Source of the DNA: Brevibacillus panacihumi
GTDB taxonomy: Bacteria > Bacillota > Bacilli > Brevibacillales > Brevibacillaceae
Assembly: GCF_003710985.1 (NCBI RefSeq)
Contig: NZ_RHHT01000002.1
Location: 493,278 to 557,277 of the forward strand
DNA: 64,000 bases
Reading direction: 5' to 3'
In this document: positions 51,407-59,983 of the stretch, piece after piece
Layout: each line of letters starts with the position of its first letter
Numbering within the stretch: the first letter of the stretch is position 1
Translations under genes and position numbers: made by a program
Notes under the pieces: generated by a model
Told to the model about the DNA's origin: nothing
The model's database searches: none
The model's input: the letters and a program-made list of their open reading frames with translations, nothing else

Positions 51407-52555
51407 ATGCGGGTTCTCCTGTTTGTCGTGTTATTTGTCGTCGCCTTTGACATGCATGCCCAAACGCCGCTGCTAGCGCCGTATTTGAATCTGCTGGGGG
51501 TATCTGCCGCAGTAATCGGTTTTGTTCTGGGGGCGTACGCAGTCAGCAACTTGACGGGGAATCTGATTGCAGGTCCCTTTTTGGACCGCTTTCCGAAGAA
51601 GTGGTTTATCGCTGGCGGCCTGATTCTGGCTGGCTTCATGCTGATTGGCCAGGGAGTGGTCAAGAACACCGAAGGGTTTTTTGCCTTTCGTCTGATGCTG
51701 GGGTTTTTGATGGCGTTTGTCTCGCCTGCTTGTTCCGCCATGCTCGGAGAGACGGGACGGACGGAGCTGGAGCAGGGGCAGTTGATGGGACAAAAAGGCC
51801 TGGTGCTCACCTCGGCAGGAATCGTTTCGCCGGCGGTCGGCAGCTTTTTGGCGGTTCAATTTGGCTATGGGCAATCCTTTGTGCTGCTTGGCTACCTGAT
51901 GATCGCCGTCGGGGTGTTTGCCTGGCTCGTCCTGCCCAAACGTGTCGATGTCATGCCAGGCACCCAACTGAAGACCCAGGTGACCGGGAATAAGGGCTTG
52001 ATCGGCGTATTTGAAAACAAGATGCTGTACCCTGCTTTTTTGGGCGGATTTGCTGTGCTGTACGCACAAGGAACCATCATTTACGAGGTTCCGTTGCTGA
52101 TTCAGCGGCAGGGATTGTCTCCGGCTGTGACTGGAATTCTCTTTAGTTTGAAGGGGCTTGGGACGCTTGCGATCCTCAGCCAGTTCTGGCTTTTGAAAAT
52201 CTCGGTGGAGAACCGGATCTTTGCATCGTTCGCCGTACTGAGTCTTCTGCTCTATATCCTGGCGATCGGGGCGCCTGTCCCGATTCAGGTGATGATGTTC
52301 CTGATGGGCGGCTGCTTCGGCGTGCTTTTCCCCGCCTTGGCGACGATACTCACCGTCTATTCGCCCAGGGAGCTGTACGGAAGTGTCTTTAGCGTCTACT
52401 CGGCGGTGCTTTCCCTTGGAGCAGTCATCAGCCCGATTGTGGCAGGCCTGCTCAGCAACTGGCACCACGCCCATTTCATCGCATTTCTCGTCACGGCTAC
52501 GGTCTGTCTGCTGGGAGGCGTGCATCGTTGGCTGGTGAGCGGAGTCGTTCGGTAA
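51407..52555 (+). CDS. MFS transporter
   Basis: 382 residues; ATG 51407 lies after GAGGAGGGG. Twelve predicted helices. The start is MRVLLFVVLFVVAFDMHAQTPLLAPYLNLLG, and the loop-2 Gly-rich motif reads GPFLDRFPKKWF, matching the MFS GxLaDRxGRR pattern. It is probably an efflux or uptake carrier of the drug:H+ antiporter kind; the substrate is not predictable. No regulator gene is adjacent. Confidence 0.85.
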   Translation: MRVLLFVVLFVVAFDMHAQTPLLAPYLNLLGVSAAVIGFVLGAYAVSNLTGNLIAGPFLDRFPKKWFIAGGLILAGFMLIGQGVVKNTEGFFAFRLMLGFLMAFVSPACSAMLGETGRTELEQGQLMGQKGLVLTSAGIVSPAVGSFLAVQFGYGQSFVLLGYLMIAVGVFAWLVLPKRVDVMPGTQLKTQVTGNKGLIGVFENKMLYPAFLGGFAVLYAQGTIIYEVPLLIQRQGLSPAVTGILFSLKGLGTLAILSQFWLLKISVENRIFASFAVLSLLLYILAIGAPVPIQVMMFLMGGCFGVLFPALATILTVYSPRELYGSVFSVYSAVLSLGAVISPIVAGLLSNWHHAHFIAFLVTATVCLLGGVHRWLVSGVVR

Positions 52556-52577
52556 TTCGGTATCGTCATGCCTTCTC

Positions 52578-52606
52578 TTGTGTCAGCAGAACGTCATCAA
52601 TATAAT
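52578..52606 (+). promoter_or_regulatory. Sigma-A promoter directly at a start codon
   Basis: TTGTGT (52578-52583), 17-nt spacer, TATAAT (52601-52606). The expected +1 is 52613, the A of the next gene's ATG. Confidence 0.6.
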
Positions 52607-52612
52607 GGCAAT

Positions 52613-53713
52613 ATGAGAAAAACAAAGACGGGTTCGAAACACAAGAAAATACGAAATACAGTGATTGCTCTGGGATTGCTGCTCCTTTTTTTGCTCTTCC
52701 CGACCTGGACTCCTTCCCTGAAAGATGAGCATGGGGCAGTGTTGCCAAACAGCGTTGCGAGCTTGGAGGAGGTCGAGCTTGGGGGAGTCAAGCAGTCGAT
52801 CCTGATTCGCGGAAAAGATCGCAGCAATCCGGTCGTGCTTTTTCTGCATGGCGGTCCTGGCTATCCGCAAATCGCCTATGCGCGCCGTTACCAAAGCGAG
52901 CTGGAAAACGACTTTGTCGTCGTGAATTGGGACCAGCGCGGCGCCGGGAAATCCTATCACTGGAATCTGACAGAAGAGGATATGAAGCTCGACACCCTCA
53001 TCGAAGATACGCGCCAGTTGACGGAATATTTGAAAGAGAGGTTCCAGCAGCCCAAAATCTTCATTGTAGGGCATTCGTGGGGGAGTCTTCTCGCGACCTG
53101 GACCGTCCAAAAATATCCCGAACACTATTACGCGTATATCGGTGTCGGACAAGTGGCAGACTCGCCGCAGGGAGAGTTGATTTCCTATCGGTACGTGCTT
53201 GAGGAAGCAAAGCGTCGAAATCTCATAGAAGCGGTCCGCGAACTGGAGGCAATTGGCGCTCCTCCTTACCAGAATCCGCGAGAGGATGCGACACTGGAGC
53301 GGAAGTGGGTCATGGCCTTTGGCGGTTCCGAGCGGGGGAGTGATACATACGCAGACATGATCGAAGGAATCTTGCTGGCCCCCGAGTACTCCTGGATGGA
53401 TGGAATACGGCTTGTCTTGGGGGATTCTTTTTCCCGCCACGCAATCCTGCCGCAGACCAGGAATGTAAAGCTTGCGGATACCGTTCCGGAATTGGCGGTC
53501 CCCGTCATGTTTTGCATGGGCAGACATGACTACATGACACCCTCCGCTGTGGCATACAGCTACTATGAAAAACTGAAGGCGCCAGAGAAGCAATTTATCT
53601 GGTTTGAAGAATCTGCCCATTTCCCGCATTTTGAAGAGACGGAGAAATTCCACGAAGTTATGCTTGAGTTGAAAAAGGCTATGATGCGAGTGCCAGCAGG
53701 CATTCCATCATAG
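52613..53713 (+). CDS. Alpha/beta hydrolase (proline iminopeptidase-like), predicted leaderless
   Basis: 366 residues from ATG 52613; an N-terminal signal anchor (VIALGLLLLFLLFPTW, residues 15-31) puts the enzyme outside the membrane. Oxyanion motif FLHGGPGYPQ, nucleophile Ser in VGHSWGSLLA, acid in GRHDYM and His in ESAHFPHFEE complete the triad. It resembles prolyl aminopeptidase-type S33 hydrolases. There is no Shine-Dalgarno before the ATG, which coincides with the predicted transcription start. An in-frame ATG at 52568 also lacks a ribosome binding site. Confidence 0.8.
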   Translation: MRKTKTGSKHKKIRNTVIALGLLLLFLLFPTWTPSLKDEHGAVLPNSVASLEEVELGGVKQSILIRGKDRSNPVVLFLHGGPGYPQIAYARRYQSELENDFVVVNWDQRGAGKSYHWNLTEEDMKLDTLIEDTRQLTEYLKERFQQPKIFIVGHSWGSLLATWTVQKYPEHYYAYIGVGQVADSPQGELISYRYVLEEAKRRNLIEAVRELEAIGAPPYQNPREDATLERKWVMAFGGSERGSDTYADMIEGILLAPEYSWMDGIRLVLGDSFSRHAILPQTRNVKLADTVPELAVPVMFCMGRHDYMTPSAVAYSYYEKLKAPEKQFIWFEESAHFPHFEETEKFHEVMLELKKAMMRVPAGIPS

Positions 53714-53719
53714 CCTTTT
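53673..53719. terminator. Terminator overlapping the end of a coding region
   Basis: Perfect 14-bp arms AAAAGGCTATGATG (53673-53686) and CATCATAGCCTTTT (53706-53719). The stop codon TAG of the leaderless hydrolase lies inside the right arm. T or A runs on both sides serve both convergent hydrolase genes. Confidence 0.85.
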
Positions 53720-53737
53720 CCTATTGAGCAAACGAAT

Positions 53738-54622
53738 TCATTTAGCTAAAAAACGCAATACACGTTGGTTAACGTATTCTGGCTGTTCCATCGATACAAC
53801 GTGGCCGGCATTTTTCACGATTTCGGCTTCAATCCCGGGGACCAAAGCAGAAGCGCGAAGTAAGGCTGATTGCGGGTCATACATGACCTCGTGCTCTCCC
53901 AACAACAACAGAACGGGAACTTGTACTGATTGTAACTCGTCGTCAGTGAAAACATACGGAAATCCGTCAGCTTGAGGCTTTACACTCCTTGCTTCATCGT
54001 TCCACATGACTGCCGCATGATACTGTTTTGCAAAAATCGGGTGTAAGCCATTACGATCACCCATCATCCACTTTATAAAATTCTCAACTCCGTTAGGCTG
54101 TACAAGACCAAAGGCGTATGTATAAAAATCTTGATAAAAGGGTTGGAACGTTTCAGCAGGACTCAGGATGATGGCGCTTTCTACTCTTTCCGGCGCACGT
54201 AAAAGAAAATTCATGGTGTGAAGTCCACCAAGCGAAAGTCCGATCATGTGCGTCTTTTCGATCCCGAGGTTGTCAAACACGTCAAGAAGCCAGTCGGCGT
54301 AACCCGCTCTTGTACCGTGTAAATCAGTAGGAATGCTTTTGTTCTTATCACCGATGATGTCGATTGCATAGGTTCGGTATTGGGCACTCCAGTCGGCGAT
54401 ATTGGGATACCACATGGTAGAGCTGAACAGTGCGCCATGCAGCAATACGAGCGGAGGGGCATCCTTTGGACCGCTTGCAATCACATGTGTTTGACCGAAG
54501 CGGGTAGATACGTAGAAGGTTTCGTAATCGACGGGCCAAAGAGCCAGGCTTTCGTCATAGGTTTGATAATAGTGAATGCCGCTGTCATGTTGTGGTGGAA
54601 TAATCGGTGAATGGTTTGACAT
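53738..54622 (-). CDS. Alpha/beta hydrolase
   Basis: 294 residues; ATG 54622 has GGGGAGGAG six nt upstream. Oxyanion block PPLVLLHGALFSSTMWYPN, nucleophile Ser in MIGLSLGGLHTMNF, Asp in MYDPQSALL and His in NAGHVVSMEQPE. Cytosolic, no signal. It is distinct from the neighbouring S33-type hydrolase and closer to general esterase-type hydrolases. Base composition here is more AT-rich than in surrounding genes. It is convergent with the previous hydrolase. Confidence 0.82.
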   Translation of the reverse strand: MSNHSPIIPPQHDSGIHYYQTYDESLALWPVDYETFYVSTRFGQTHVIASGPKDAPPLVLLHGALFSSTMWYPNIADWSAQYRTYAIDIIGDKNKSIPTDLHGTRAGYADWLLDVFDNLGIEKTHMIGLSLGGLHTMNFLLRAPERVESAIILSPAETFQPFYQDFYTYAFGLVQPNGVENFIKWMMGDRNGLHPIFAKQYHAAVMWNDEARSVKPQADGFPYVFTDDELQSVQVPVLLLLGEHEVMYDPQSALLRASALVPGIEAEIVKNAGHVVSMEQPEYVNQRVLRFLAK

Positions 54623-54819
54623 ACAAATCTCCTCCCCAATCCTGCTTGTATGGATGGACGATAGGTGAAGCATAGAATGTAACAGGAATAGTGATTAATA
54701 TAATACAGATTTCTATATTTGTCAAATTACCTTTATTTTATTGTGTAAAATCATATGAAACACAAAACATAAATTGTATATAACAGTTTTTGTGAAACCC
54801 AATTCCCTCCATCTCTAGC

Positions 54820-54991
54820 TGTTCTTTAAGGAAAATATGGAAATCAGAAAAAGAAAAAAACCCACCCCAAGCTTAGCGCCAAAGGCAGGTTTTTGCGGAT
54901 TTATGAACTTGGGCAACGCGATATTCTCGTCATTAGCATCATGCCAGTCAATTTCTCCGTTAGGACTTGCAAAGACATCTCGGTTATGAGC
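54820..54991 (-). pseudogene. Unassigned coding-like remnant in an AT-rich gap
   Basis: On the minus strand a frame without a good start runs from just after the acetyltransferase stop to a TAG near 54820. It reads VAHNRDVFASPNGEIDWHDA, then NDENIALPKFINPQKPAFGA, then KLGVGFFLFLIS. Codon use looks coding. It has no ribosome binding site and could be the end of a broken gene. An imperfect hairpin followed by a T run (54860-54900) may instead be a terminator for the acetyltransferase. The rest of the 54623-54990 gap is AT-rich with no other feature seen. Confidence 0.35.
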
Positions 54992-55554
54992 TACTGATGC
55001 TCATCAAAAATCAAATACCAAAAAATTGCAATTTCATCACTGTGTTTATGAATACCCTGATACAGGTGAAGATCAAACCCGCCAATTACGAAGCCACAGC
55101 TTTCGTAAAATTTGCATGCACTCACGTTATTGCTTTGCGTCTCCAACATGATTCCGGGCATTCCGCCGTTTATCGCCCACCGCTTAGCCTGTTCGATCAG
55201 TTTACGACCTACACCATGTCTTCTATATTTTTTGTCAACTGCTATGTCCTCTACATAAGCATATTTGTTCCAGTTCCGCTTTAATACTATTCGGCCTACG
55301 ACTTGATTCTCGGCGCAGGCCAAGTACACGATTTGATTCGGGTTATCGATGTATTCGGAATAGTCTTCGTCCGATGCCTCTTCAAACTGTTCGTCCGAAT
55401 AACGTTTCGTATAGCGAGGACATTCTTTCACCGTATATCTAATTTGTCGACCCGACAGGGACAGGACGATGGTGGAATCGACAGTAAAACTGTCATCTAT
55501 ATCGTTGCCGTTCATTTTATCTCCAACCGCGAACTCCCGAATCACAATATCCAT
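54991..55554 (-). CDS. GNAT acetyltransferase, streptothricin acetyltransferase (Sat4/SatA)-like
   Basis: 187 residues; ATG 55554 lies six nt after AGGAGG (ATG 55560 abuts it). The acetyl-CoA motif A is IAVDKKYRRHGVGRKLIEQAKRW. Sequence features that match Sat4/SatA-type enzymes are YIDNPNQIVYLAC, VVGRIVLKRNWNKYAYVEDI, GIMLETQSNNVSACKFYESCGF and the ending IAIFWYLIF. Those enzymes inactivate streptothricins. It lies in an AT-rich patch, which fits either a chromosomal Bacillus SatA or an acquired gene. Confidence 0.8.
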   Translation of the reverse strand: MDIVIREFAVGDKMNGNDIDDSFTVDSTIVLSLSGRQIRYTVKECPRYTKRYSDEQFEEASDEDYSEYIDNPNQIVYLACAENQVVGRIVLKRNWNKYAYVEDIAVDKKYRRHGVGRKLIEQAKRWAINGGMPGIMLETQSNNVSACKFYESCGFVIGGFDLHLYQGIHKHSDEIAIFWYLIFDEHQ

Positions 55555-55753
55555 ACTCATCCTCCTATATGCATGCGTAGTCTTAATTGTGGAGTGTATA
55601 GAGTATGTCGGCGGGTCTCGGACCTAACGGAATGTAATTTTCATAGTCATCGTATCCTCTCAGGGGGCTTTAATTCTAAGGCGAAAGTGACACGCCACCA
55701 AACGGCAACCTGTCACTGCCCGCAAACCTGCTTATGAAACGTCCTATCGATTC

Positions 55754-56584
55754 TTACTCGTCTCCTGTCGCAACCGGATTATCAGGGTAGCTCACCCAAT
55801 CGCTCCAGCTTCCGGCATACAGCTTGGCATCCGGTCTTCCCGCAGCGTGCAGGGCGAGCAGATTGGAACAGGCCGTTACACCAGATCCGCAGTAGACGAT
55901 GATCTCTTTATCAGCAAAAGGGGCAATCCGTTCGTCCAGCTTTTCTTTTGTCAGCAAGGTTTGTTCAGAGGTGAGGTTGTCCTTGTAAAAGAAGTTCAGA
56001 GCACCGGGGATATGGCCGGCCTTGGGATCGAGCGGCTCCACCTCTCCGCGGTACCGTTCGCCTGCGCGGGAGTCGAGCAGCACCGTTTCTGGGCTACGCT
56101 CCCGCACCCCTTGGACATCGACAAGCATATCGGGTCTCACAGCCGGGACGAAGGCGCTTGGGACAGGAGAAGGCAATTCAGCCATTACAGCAAAGCCAGC
56201 CTTTTTCCAGGCAGAGTAACCCCCTTCAAGTACAGAGGTGTTGTCATGCCCGAGGTAGCGCAAGAGCCACCATAAGCGGCCCGCATACGCCATATCCTGG
56301 TCGTCATAGGCGATGACGGTTTTGCTCTGATCGATCCCGGCCTGCGAAAAGAGCGAGACCAGATCGTCGATTTCCGGCAGAGGGTGACGGCCTCCGTGCT
56401 CCTTTTTTTCACCAGACAGATCGCGGCTTAGATGAAAGTAAAGGGCCCCGGGAATGTGATCCTCCTGATATGCCTTTTCTCCGGCTTCCGCATCCGTGAG
56501 GACGAATCGGCAATCGACGATGACGATGTGCTCATCGTCGAGATGGTCGTGGAGCCACTGCGGGCTGACGAATGTTTGCATCAT
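55754..56584 (-). CDS. Sulfurtransferase (3-mercaptopyruvate/thiosulfate type)
   Basis: 276 residues with two rhodanese domains. The first (residues 1-150) is non-catalytic with HDHLDDEHIVIVDCRF. The second carries the active-site Cys loop in VYCGSGVTACSNLLALH, the CGSGVTA type of mercaptopyruvate sulfurtransferases. The end is a typical LYAGSWSDWVSYPDNPVATG. It moves sulfur to thiol acceptors. ATG 56584 or 56581 follows GGGAGA. Confidence 0.93.
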   Translation of the reverse strand: MMQTFVSPQWLHDHLDDEHIVIVDCRFVLTDAEAGEKAYQEDHIPGALYFHLSRDLSGEKKEHGGRHPLPEIDDLVSLFSQAGIDQSKTVIAYDDQDMAYAGRLWWLLRYLGHDNTSVLEGGYSAWKKAGFAVMAELPSPVPSAFVPAVRPDMLVDVQGVRERSPETVLLDSRAGERYRGEVEPLDPKAGHIPGALNFFYKDNLTSEQTLLTKEKLDERIAPFADKEIIVYCGSGVTACSNLLALHAAGRPDAKLYAGSWSDWVSYPDNPVATGDE

Positions 56585-56676
56585 TCTCCCTACTTTCGTT
56601 TTTTTCTACATCATAGCAGATGGGGGAGGGATCAGGTAGAATATTCAATGGAACGAGAGAGAAAGGAGCTGGACGA

Positions 56677-57219
56677 ATGAAACGCATCTTCCGCTATTTT
56701 TTAGAAGGACTTCTGTATGTGATCCCCCTGGCTGTGACCGTCTATATCCTCTATAAAATCTTTGTCATCGTGGACAGCTGGCTGAATCTGCCCATTCCGG
56801 GAGTGGGTTTTCTCCTGACCTTGGCAGGGATCTTCATCATCGGATTTTTGGCCTCCAATGTGCTCACGCAGGGGCTTATGTCGTTGATATCCCGCCTGTT
56901 TGAAAAAATGCCGTTTATCAAGCTGATCTACACGTCGATCAAGGACTTGATCAGCGCTTTTGTCGGAGAGAAAAAGAGCTTTGACAAGCCCGTCCTCGTC
57001 ACATTGACCAAAGACGGTTTTCCGAAAGCTATTGGCTTTATTACCAAAGAAGATCTGGAATCGTTTGGACTTTCCGATCACGTAGCTGTTTATCTGCCGC
57101 AATCGTACAACTTTGCGGGCAATCTGTTGATCTTCCCCGCCGAACAGGTAACCTTGCTCGACGCCGACAGCACGGAGGTTATGGCATTTCTGGTCTCCGG
57201 CGGTGTGTCAGGTAAATAA
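56677..57219 (+). CDS. DUF502 family membrane protein
   Basis: 180 residues; ATG 56677 has AAAGGAG eight nt upstream. N-terminal membrane helices YFLEGLLYVIPLAVTVYILYKI and GVGFLLTLAGIFIIGFLASNVL, then the family block PFIKLIYTSIKDLISAFVGEKKSFDKPVLV and IGFITKEDL. The function of DUF502 is unknown. It is convergent with the BenE-type gene, whose stop is only 8 nt away. Confidence 0.9.
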   Translation: MKRIFRYFLEGLLYVIPLAVTVYILYKIFVIVDSWLNLPIPGVGFLLTLAGIFIIGFLASNVLTQGLMSLISRLFEKMPFIKLIYTSIKDLISAFVGEKKSFDKPVLVTLTKDGFPKAIGFITKEDLESFGLSDHVAVYLPQSYNFAGNLLIFPAEQVTLLDADSTEVMAFLVSGGVSGK

Positions 57220-57226
57220 GCGTCTT

Positions 57227-58453
57227 TCAACCCGAGACGTCGATATCCTGTTTCTTGCTTTTCTTCACAATACGGCGCACATCTCCATTGAGAATCAGGT
57301 TGGTCAGTACCCCGGCGACGAGGCCCCAGAAGGCCGCTCCAATGCCGCCAATCGAGATCCCGGAGATCGTTACGAGAAACGTAATCAAGGCGCTTTCCCG
57401 CTCTGAGGGTACGCTCATGGCTGACGTCAGGCTGGATGAAAGAGAAGCGAAGAGGGCCAAACCGGCGATGACGGCAGTCAATTCCTTGGGAAAAGCGGAA
57501 AAGACAGAAACGATGGTCGCCCCGAACATGCCAAACAAGAGGTAAAACAAGCCGGAGGAAATGCCGGCGATGTAGCGCTTGCCCGGGTCGGGATGCGCTT
57601 CCTTCCCGGTGCAAATCGCTGCTGTGATGGCTGCCAGGTTGATGCCGTGCGAGCCGAAGGGGGCCGTCAGGAGCGAGGCCAATCCAGTCGTGGCGATCAG
57701 CGGGCTTGCGGGCGTGTCGTAGCCGTCCGCTTTCAATACACCCATGCCGGGAGCATTTTGCGAGGCCATCGTCACAATAAACAGCGGAACACCCAACCCG
57801 ATTATGGCATCCAGAGAGAACGTGGGCATGGTAAAAATCGGTTTTACCAGCTCCACCTGAATCGTGTCAAAATGCATCCGGTCAAAGCCAAGAGCCACAG
57901 CTGTTCCGACGAGAAGCGCAATAACGACTGCGTAGCGCGGCGTCCAGCGTTTGGCGCATAAATAACTGATCAGCATCGCGATGGCAAGCGCTGGGAAATC
58001 CGGTATCGAGACGAATACCTGAACCCCGAAGGAGAGCAGGATTCCGGCCAGCATCGCTGTCGTGATCGCTTGCGGTACATAAGCCATGATTTTGGAAAAA
58101 AGACCGGAAAAACCAAGCAGGGTAATGGCCAGCCCGGAAATCACAAAGGCTCCTATCGCATCGGAAAAGGAGTAGGCAGACCAGCTTGCAACCAGGAGTA
58201 CCAGCCCCGGAGTAGACCAGGCGGTAATGATCGGCGCCTTGAACCAGATGCTCAGCACGATCGCGCTCAGCCCCGTCCCGAAGGAGATGGCCCAGATCCA
58301 GGAGGAAACCAGCTCATGGCTCAAGTTGACGACCTCTGCTGCCTGAAAGACGATCAGGAGAGGACCCGCATAGGAAACCATTGTGGCGATAAGTCCGACG
58401 ATAAAAGCAGAAATAGAGAAGTCAGTGCGAAGTTGGCGCAGACGTGAATACAA
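57227..58453 (-). CDS. Benzoate/H+ symporter family permease (BenE-like)
   Basis: 408 residues from TTG 58453 (GAAAGGGG about ten nt upstream). About 12 helices. APIITAWSTPGLVLL, GFSGLFSKIMAYVPQAITTAMLAGI, GSHGINLAAITAAICTGKEAHPDPGKRY and GLFYLLFGMFG are typical of BenE/YdcO transporters. The substrate in this organism is unknown. It is downstream of the sigma-54 regulator on the same strand; TATAAT on the minus strand (58507-58512) may give it a separate promoter. Confidence 0.88.
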   Translation of the reverse strand: MYSRLRQLRTDFSISAFIVGLIATMVSYAGPLLIVFQAAEVVNLSHELVSSWIWAISFGTGLSAIVLSIWFKAPIITAWSTPGLVLLVASWSAYSFSDAIGAFVISGLAITLLGFSGLFSKIMAYVPQAITTAMLAGILLSFGVQVFVSIPDFPALAIAMLISYLCAKRWTPRYAVVIALLVGTAVALGFDRMHFDTIQVELVKPIFTMPTFSLDAIIGLGVPLFIVTMASQNAPGMGVLKADGYDTPASPLIATTGLASLLTAPFGSHGINLAAITAAICTGKEAHPDPGKRYIAGISSGLFYLLFGMFGATIVSVFSAFPKELTAVIAGLALFASLSSSLTSAMSVPSERESALITFLVTISGISIGGIGAAFWGLVAGVLTNLILNGDVRRIVKKSKKQDIDVSG

Positions 58454-58506
58454 AAAGGGTGCCCCTTTCTATGGATTTGTCTGATGATTCAGGATGTTTG
58501 CTCCCT

Positions 58507-58512
58507 ATTATA
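58507..58512 (-). promoter_or_regulatory. Possible -10 box for the BenE-type gene
   Basis: Minus-strand TATAAT 55-60 nt before the TTG start, with no good -35. It suggests the permease may be transcribed independently of the regulator operon. Confidence 0.3.
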
Positions 58513-58543
58513 CCTGCTCTGATCCGTTTTGGCGTCAGGAGAG

Positions 58544-59983
58544 TTACGTTTTTTCATGCAAGATATACCGAATGGTCCGCTTGGTGATATTGAGCTTTTT
58601 GCTGAGAAGCTGCCGGTCGCCCTTGGTCTCGGTGAGTCCTTTTTCGATGATGGCTCTGCTGAGCTCTGTCTCCAGCTGTTTCAGTCTGCTGGTGAGATAG
58701 GCAAAATCGAGCTCATCAATCGATTTGACATTGTGGGTAACCGATTGGATGAATTTCGAGCACTCCTGATCCAAGCGCTCGGAGAATTCTGATGCAAAAG
58801 AGGCGGAGGGGCGTGGGTCCCGAGCTTTTTCACGCACATTTGCCGGCAAATGCTCGGCGCGCAATACCCGGCATTCGTGAAGGGCCAGTGTTTGATTCAA
58901 AACATTGATGAGCTGTCTGACATTGCCAGGCCAATCATACTGCTGCAAAACCTCCACTGCCTCGCGATCGATTTCGCATGAGGAGCCCCCTCTTTTTTCC
59001 AAAAAGACCTTGGCAATCGCAGGGATATCCTGCACGCGTTCCCGCAGCGGAGGAATCGCGAGCTTGATCCCTTCCAGACGGTAAAGCAAATCTCGGCGGA
59101 ACCGGTTCATTTCCACCTCGTGCTCCAAATCCCGATTCGTAGCAGAAATAAAGCGGATGTTGCTCTGCGTTACCTGCTCGCCCCCGACACGAATGAATTC
59201 TCCGCTCTCCAGGGTGCGCAAGAGCTTGACCTGAATGGATGCCGGAGCTTCTCCGATCTCATCGAGGAATAGCGTCCCGTTATGGGCAAGCTCGAAAAAG
59301 CCTTTGCGTGCTTTCAATGCCCCGGTAAAAGCCCCTTTTTCGTAGCCAAAGAGCTCACTTTCCAGCAGTGATTCGGGGACAGCCCCGCAGTTGAAAGCAA
59401 CGAAAGGGTGGTGGGCTCGCGAGCTTTCACCATGAAGAAAACGCGCCATTAATTCCTTTCCTGTCCCCGTTTCTCCCTCGATCAACACATGGATGGCCTT
59501 GGGTGCCAGTTTTTTGGCAATGGCAGCCACCTTCGCCATGGGACTGCCGGGTGTAAACACGATGCCGTACGACGCAGCTTGTTGGACCAGATCATGCTCC
59601 TGGTCGACGGATGCCTCGAGCACGGAATCGATGATTCGCTCCAGGCCGTCGAGATCATCAAACGGTTTTTCCAGATAATCCTTGGCTCCAAGCTGGATCG
59701 CTGTCACCGCCGATTTGATCGTGCTGTAGCCTGTCATGATCAGGACTTCGCAAGCCGGATAGACCGACTTGATGCGCTGCAGCAGATCTAGACCGGATGC
59801 ATCGGGGAGCTTGAGATCAAGCAGGGCTGCATGAAAGCCTGCGGAATGGCTCTGCAGCAATCGTTCCACATCCTGTCCCGTATGGGCGACCGTGACATCA
59901 CAGTTTTTTTGCTTGAGAAAATAGGTGAAGAAGGAAGTAACCTCGTGTTCGTCATCGACTATCAGGATCTGTTTCTTCTCCAT
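58544..59983 (-). CDS. Sigma-54-dependent response regulator (NtrC family)
   Basis: 479 residues; ATG 59983 has GAGGAGG upstream, 105 codons inside a longer open frame. Receiver domain 1-120 (DDEHE, phospho-Asp in [10 protein letters not shown], Lys in YLEKPFDD). AAA+ domain about 145-375: Walker A GETGTGKE, the sigma-54-contacting loop GAFTGA, Walker [12 protein letters not shown]. Fis-type HTH at the end ([17 protein letters not shown]). It activates sigma-54 promoters; the only clear one in this window precedes the zinc alcohol dehydrogenase at 62660. Its start overlaps the kinase stop by 32 nt. Confidence 0.95.
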   Translation of the reverse strand: MEKKQILIVDDEHEVTSFFTYFLKQKNCDVTVAHTGQDVERLLQSHSAGFHAALLDLKLPDASGLDLLQRIKSVYPACEVLIMTGYSTIKSAVTAIQLGAKDYLEKPFDDLDGLERIIDSVLEASVDQEHDLVQQAASYGIVFTPGSPMAKVAAIAKKLAPKAIHVLIEGETGTGKELMARFLHGESSRAHHPFVAFNCGAVPESLLESELFGYEKGAFTGALKARKGFFELAHNGTLFLDEIGEAPASIQVKLLRTLESGEFIRVGGEQVTQSNIRFISATNRDLEHEVEMNRFRRDLLYRLEGIKLAIPPLRERVQDIPAIAKVFLEKRGGSSCEIDREAVEVLQQYDWPGNVRQLINVLNQTLALHECRVLRAEHLPANVREKARDPRPSASFASEFSERLDQECSKFIQSVTHNVKSIDELDFAYLTSRLKQLETELSRAIIEKGLTETKGDRQLLSKKLNITKRTIRYILHEKT

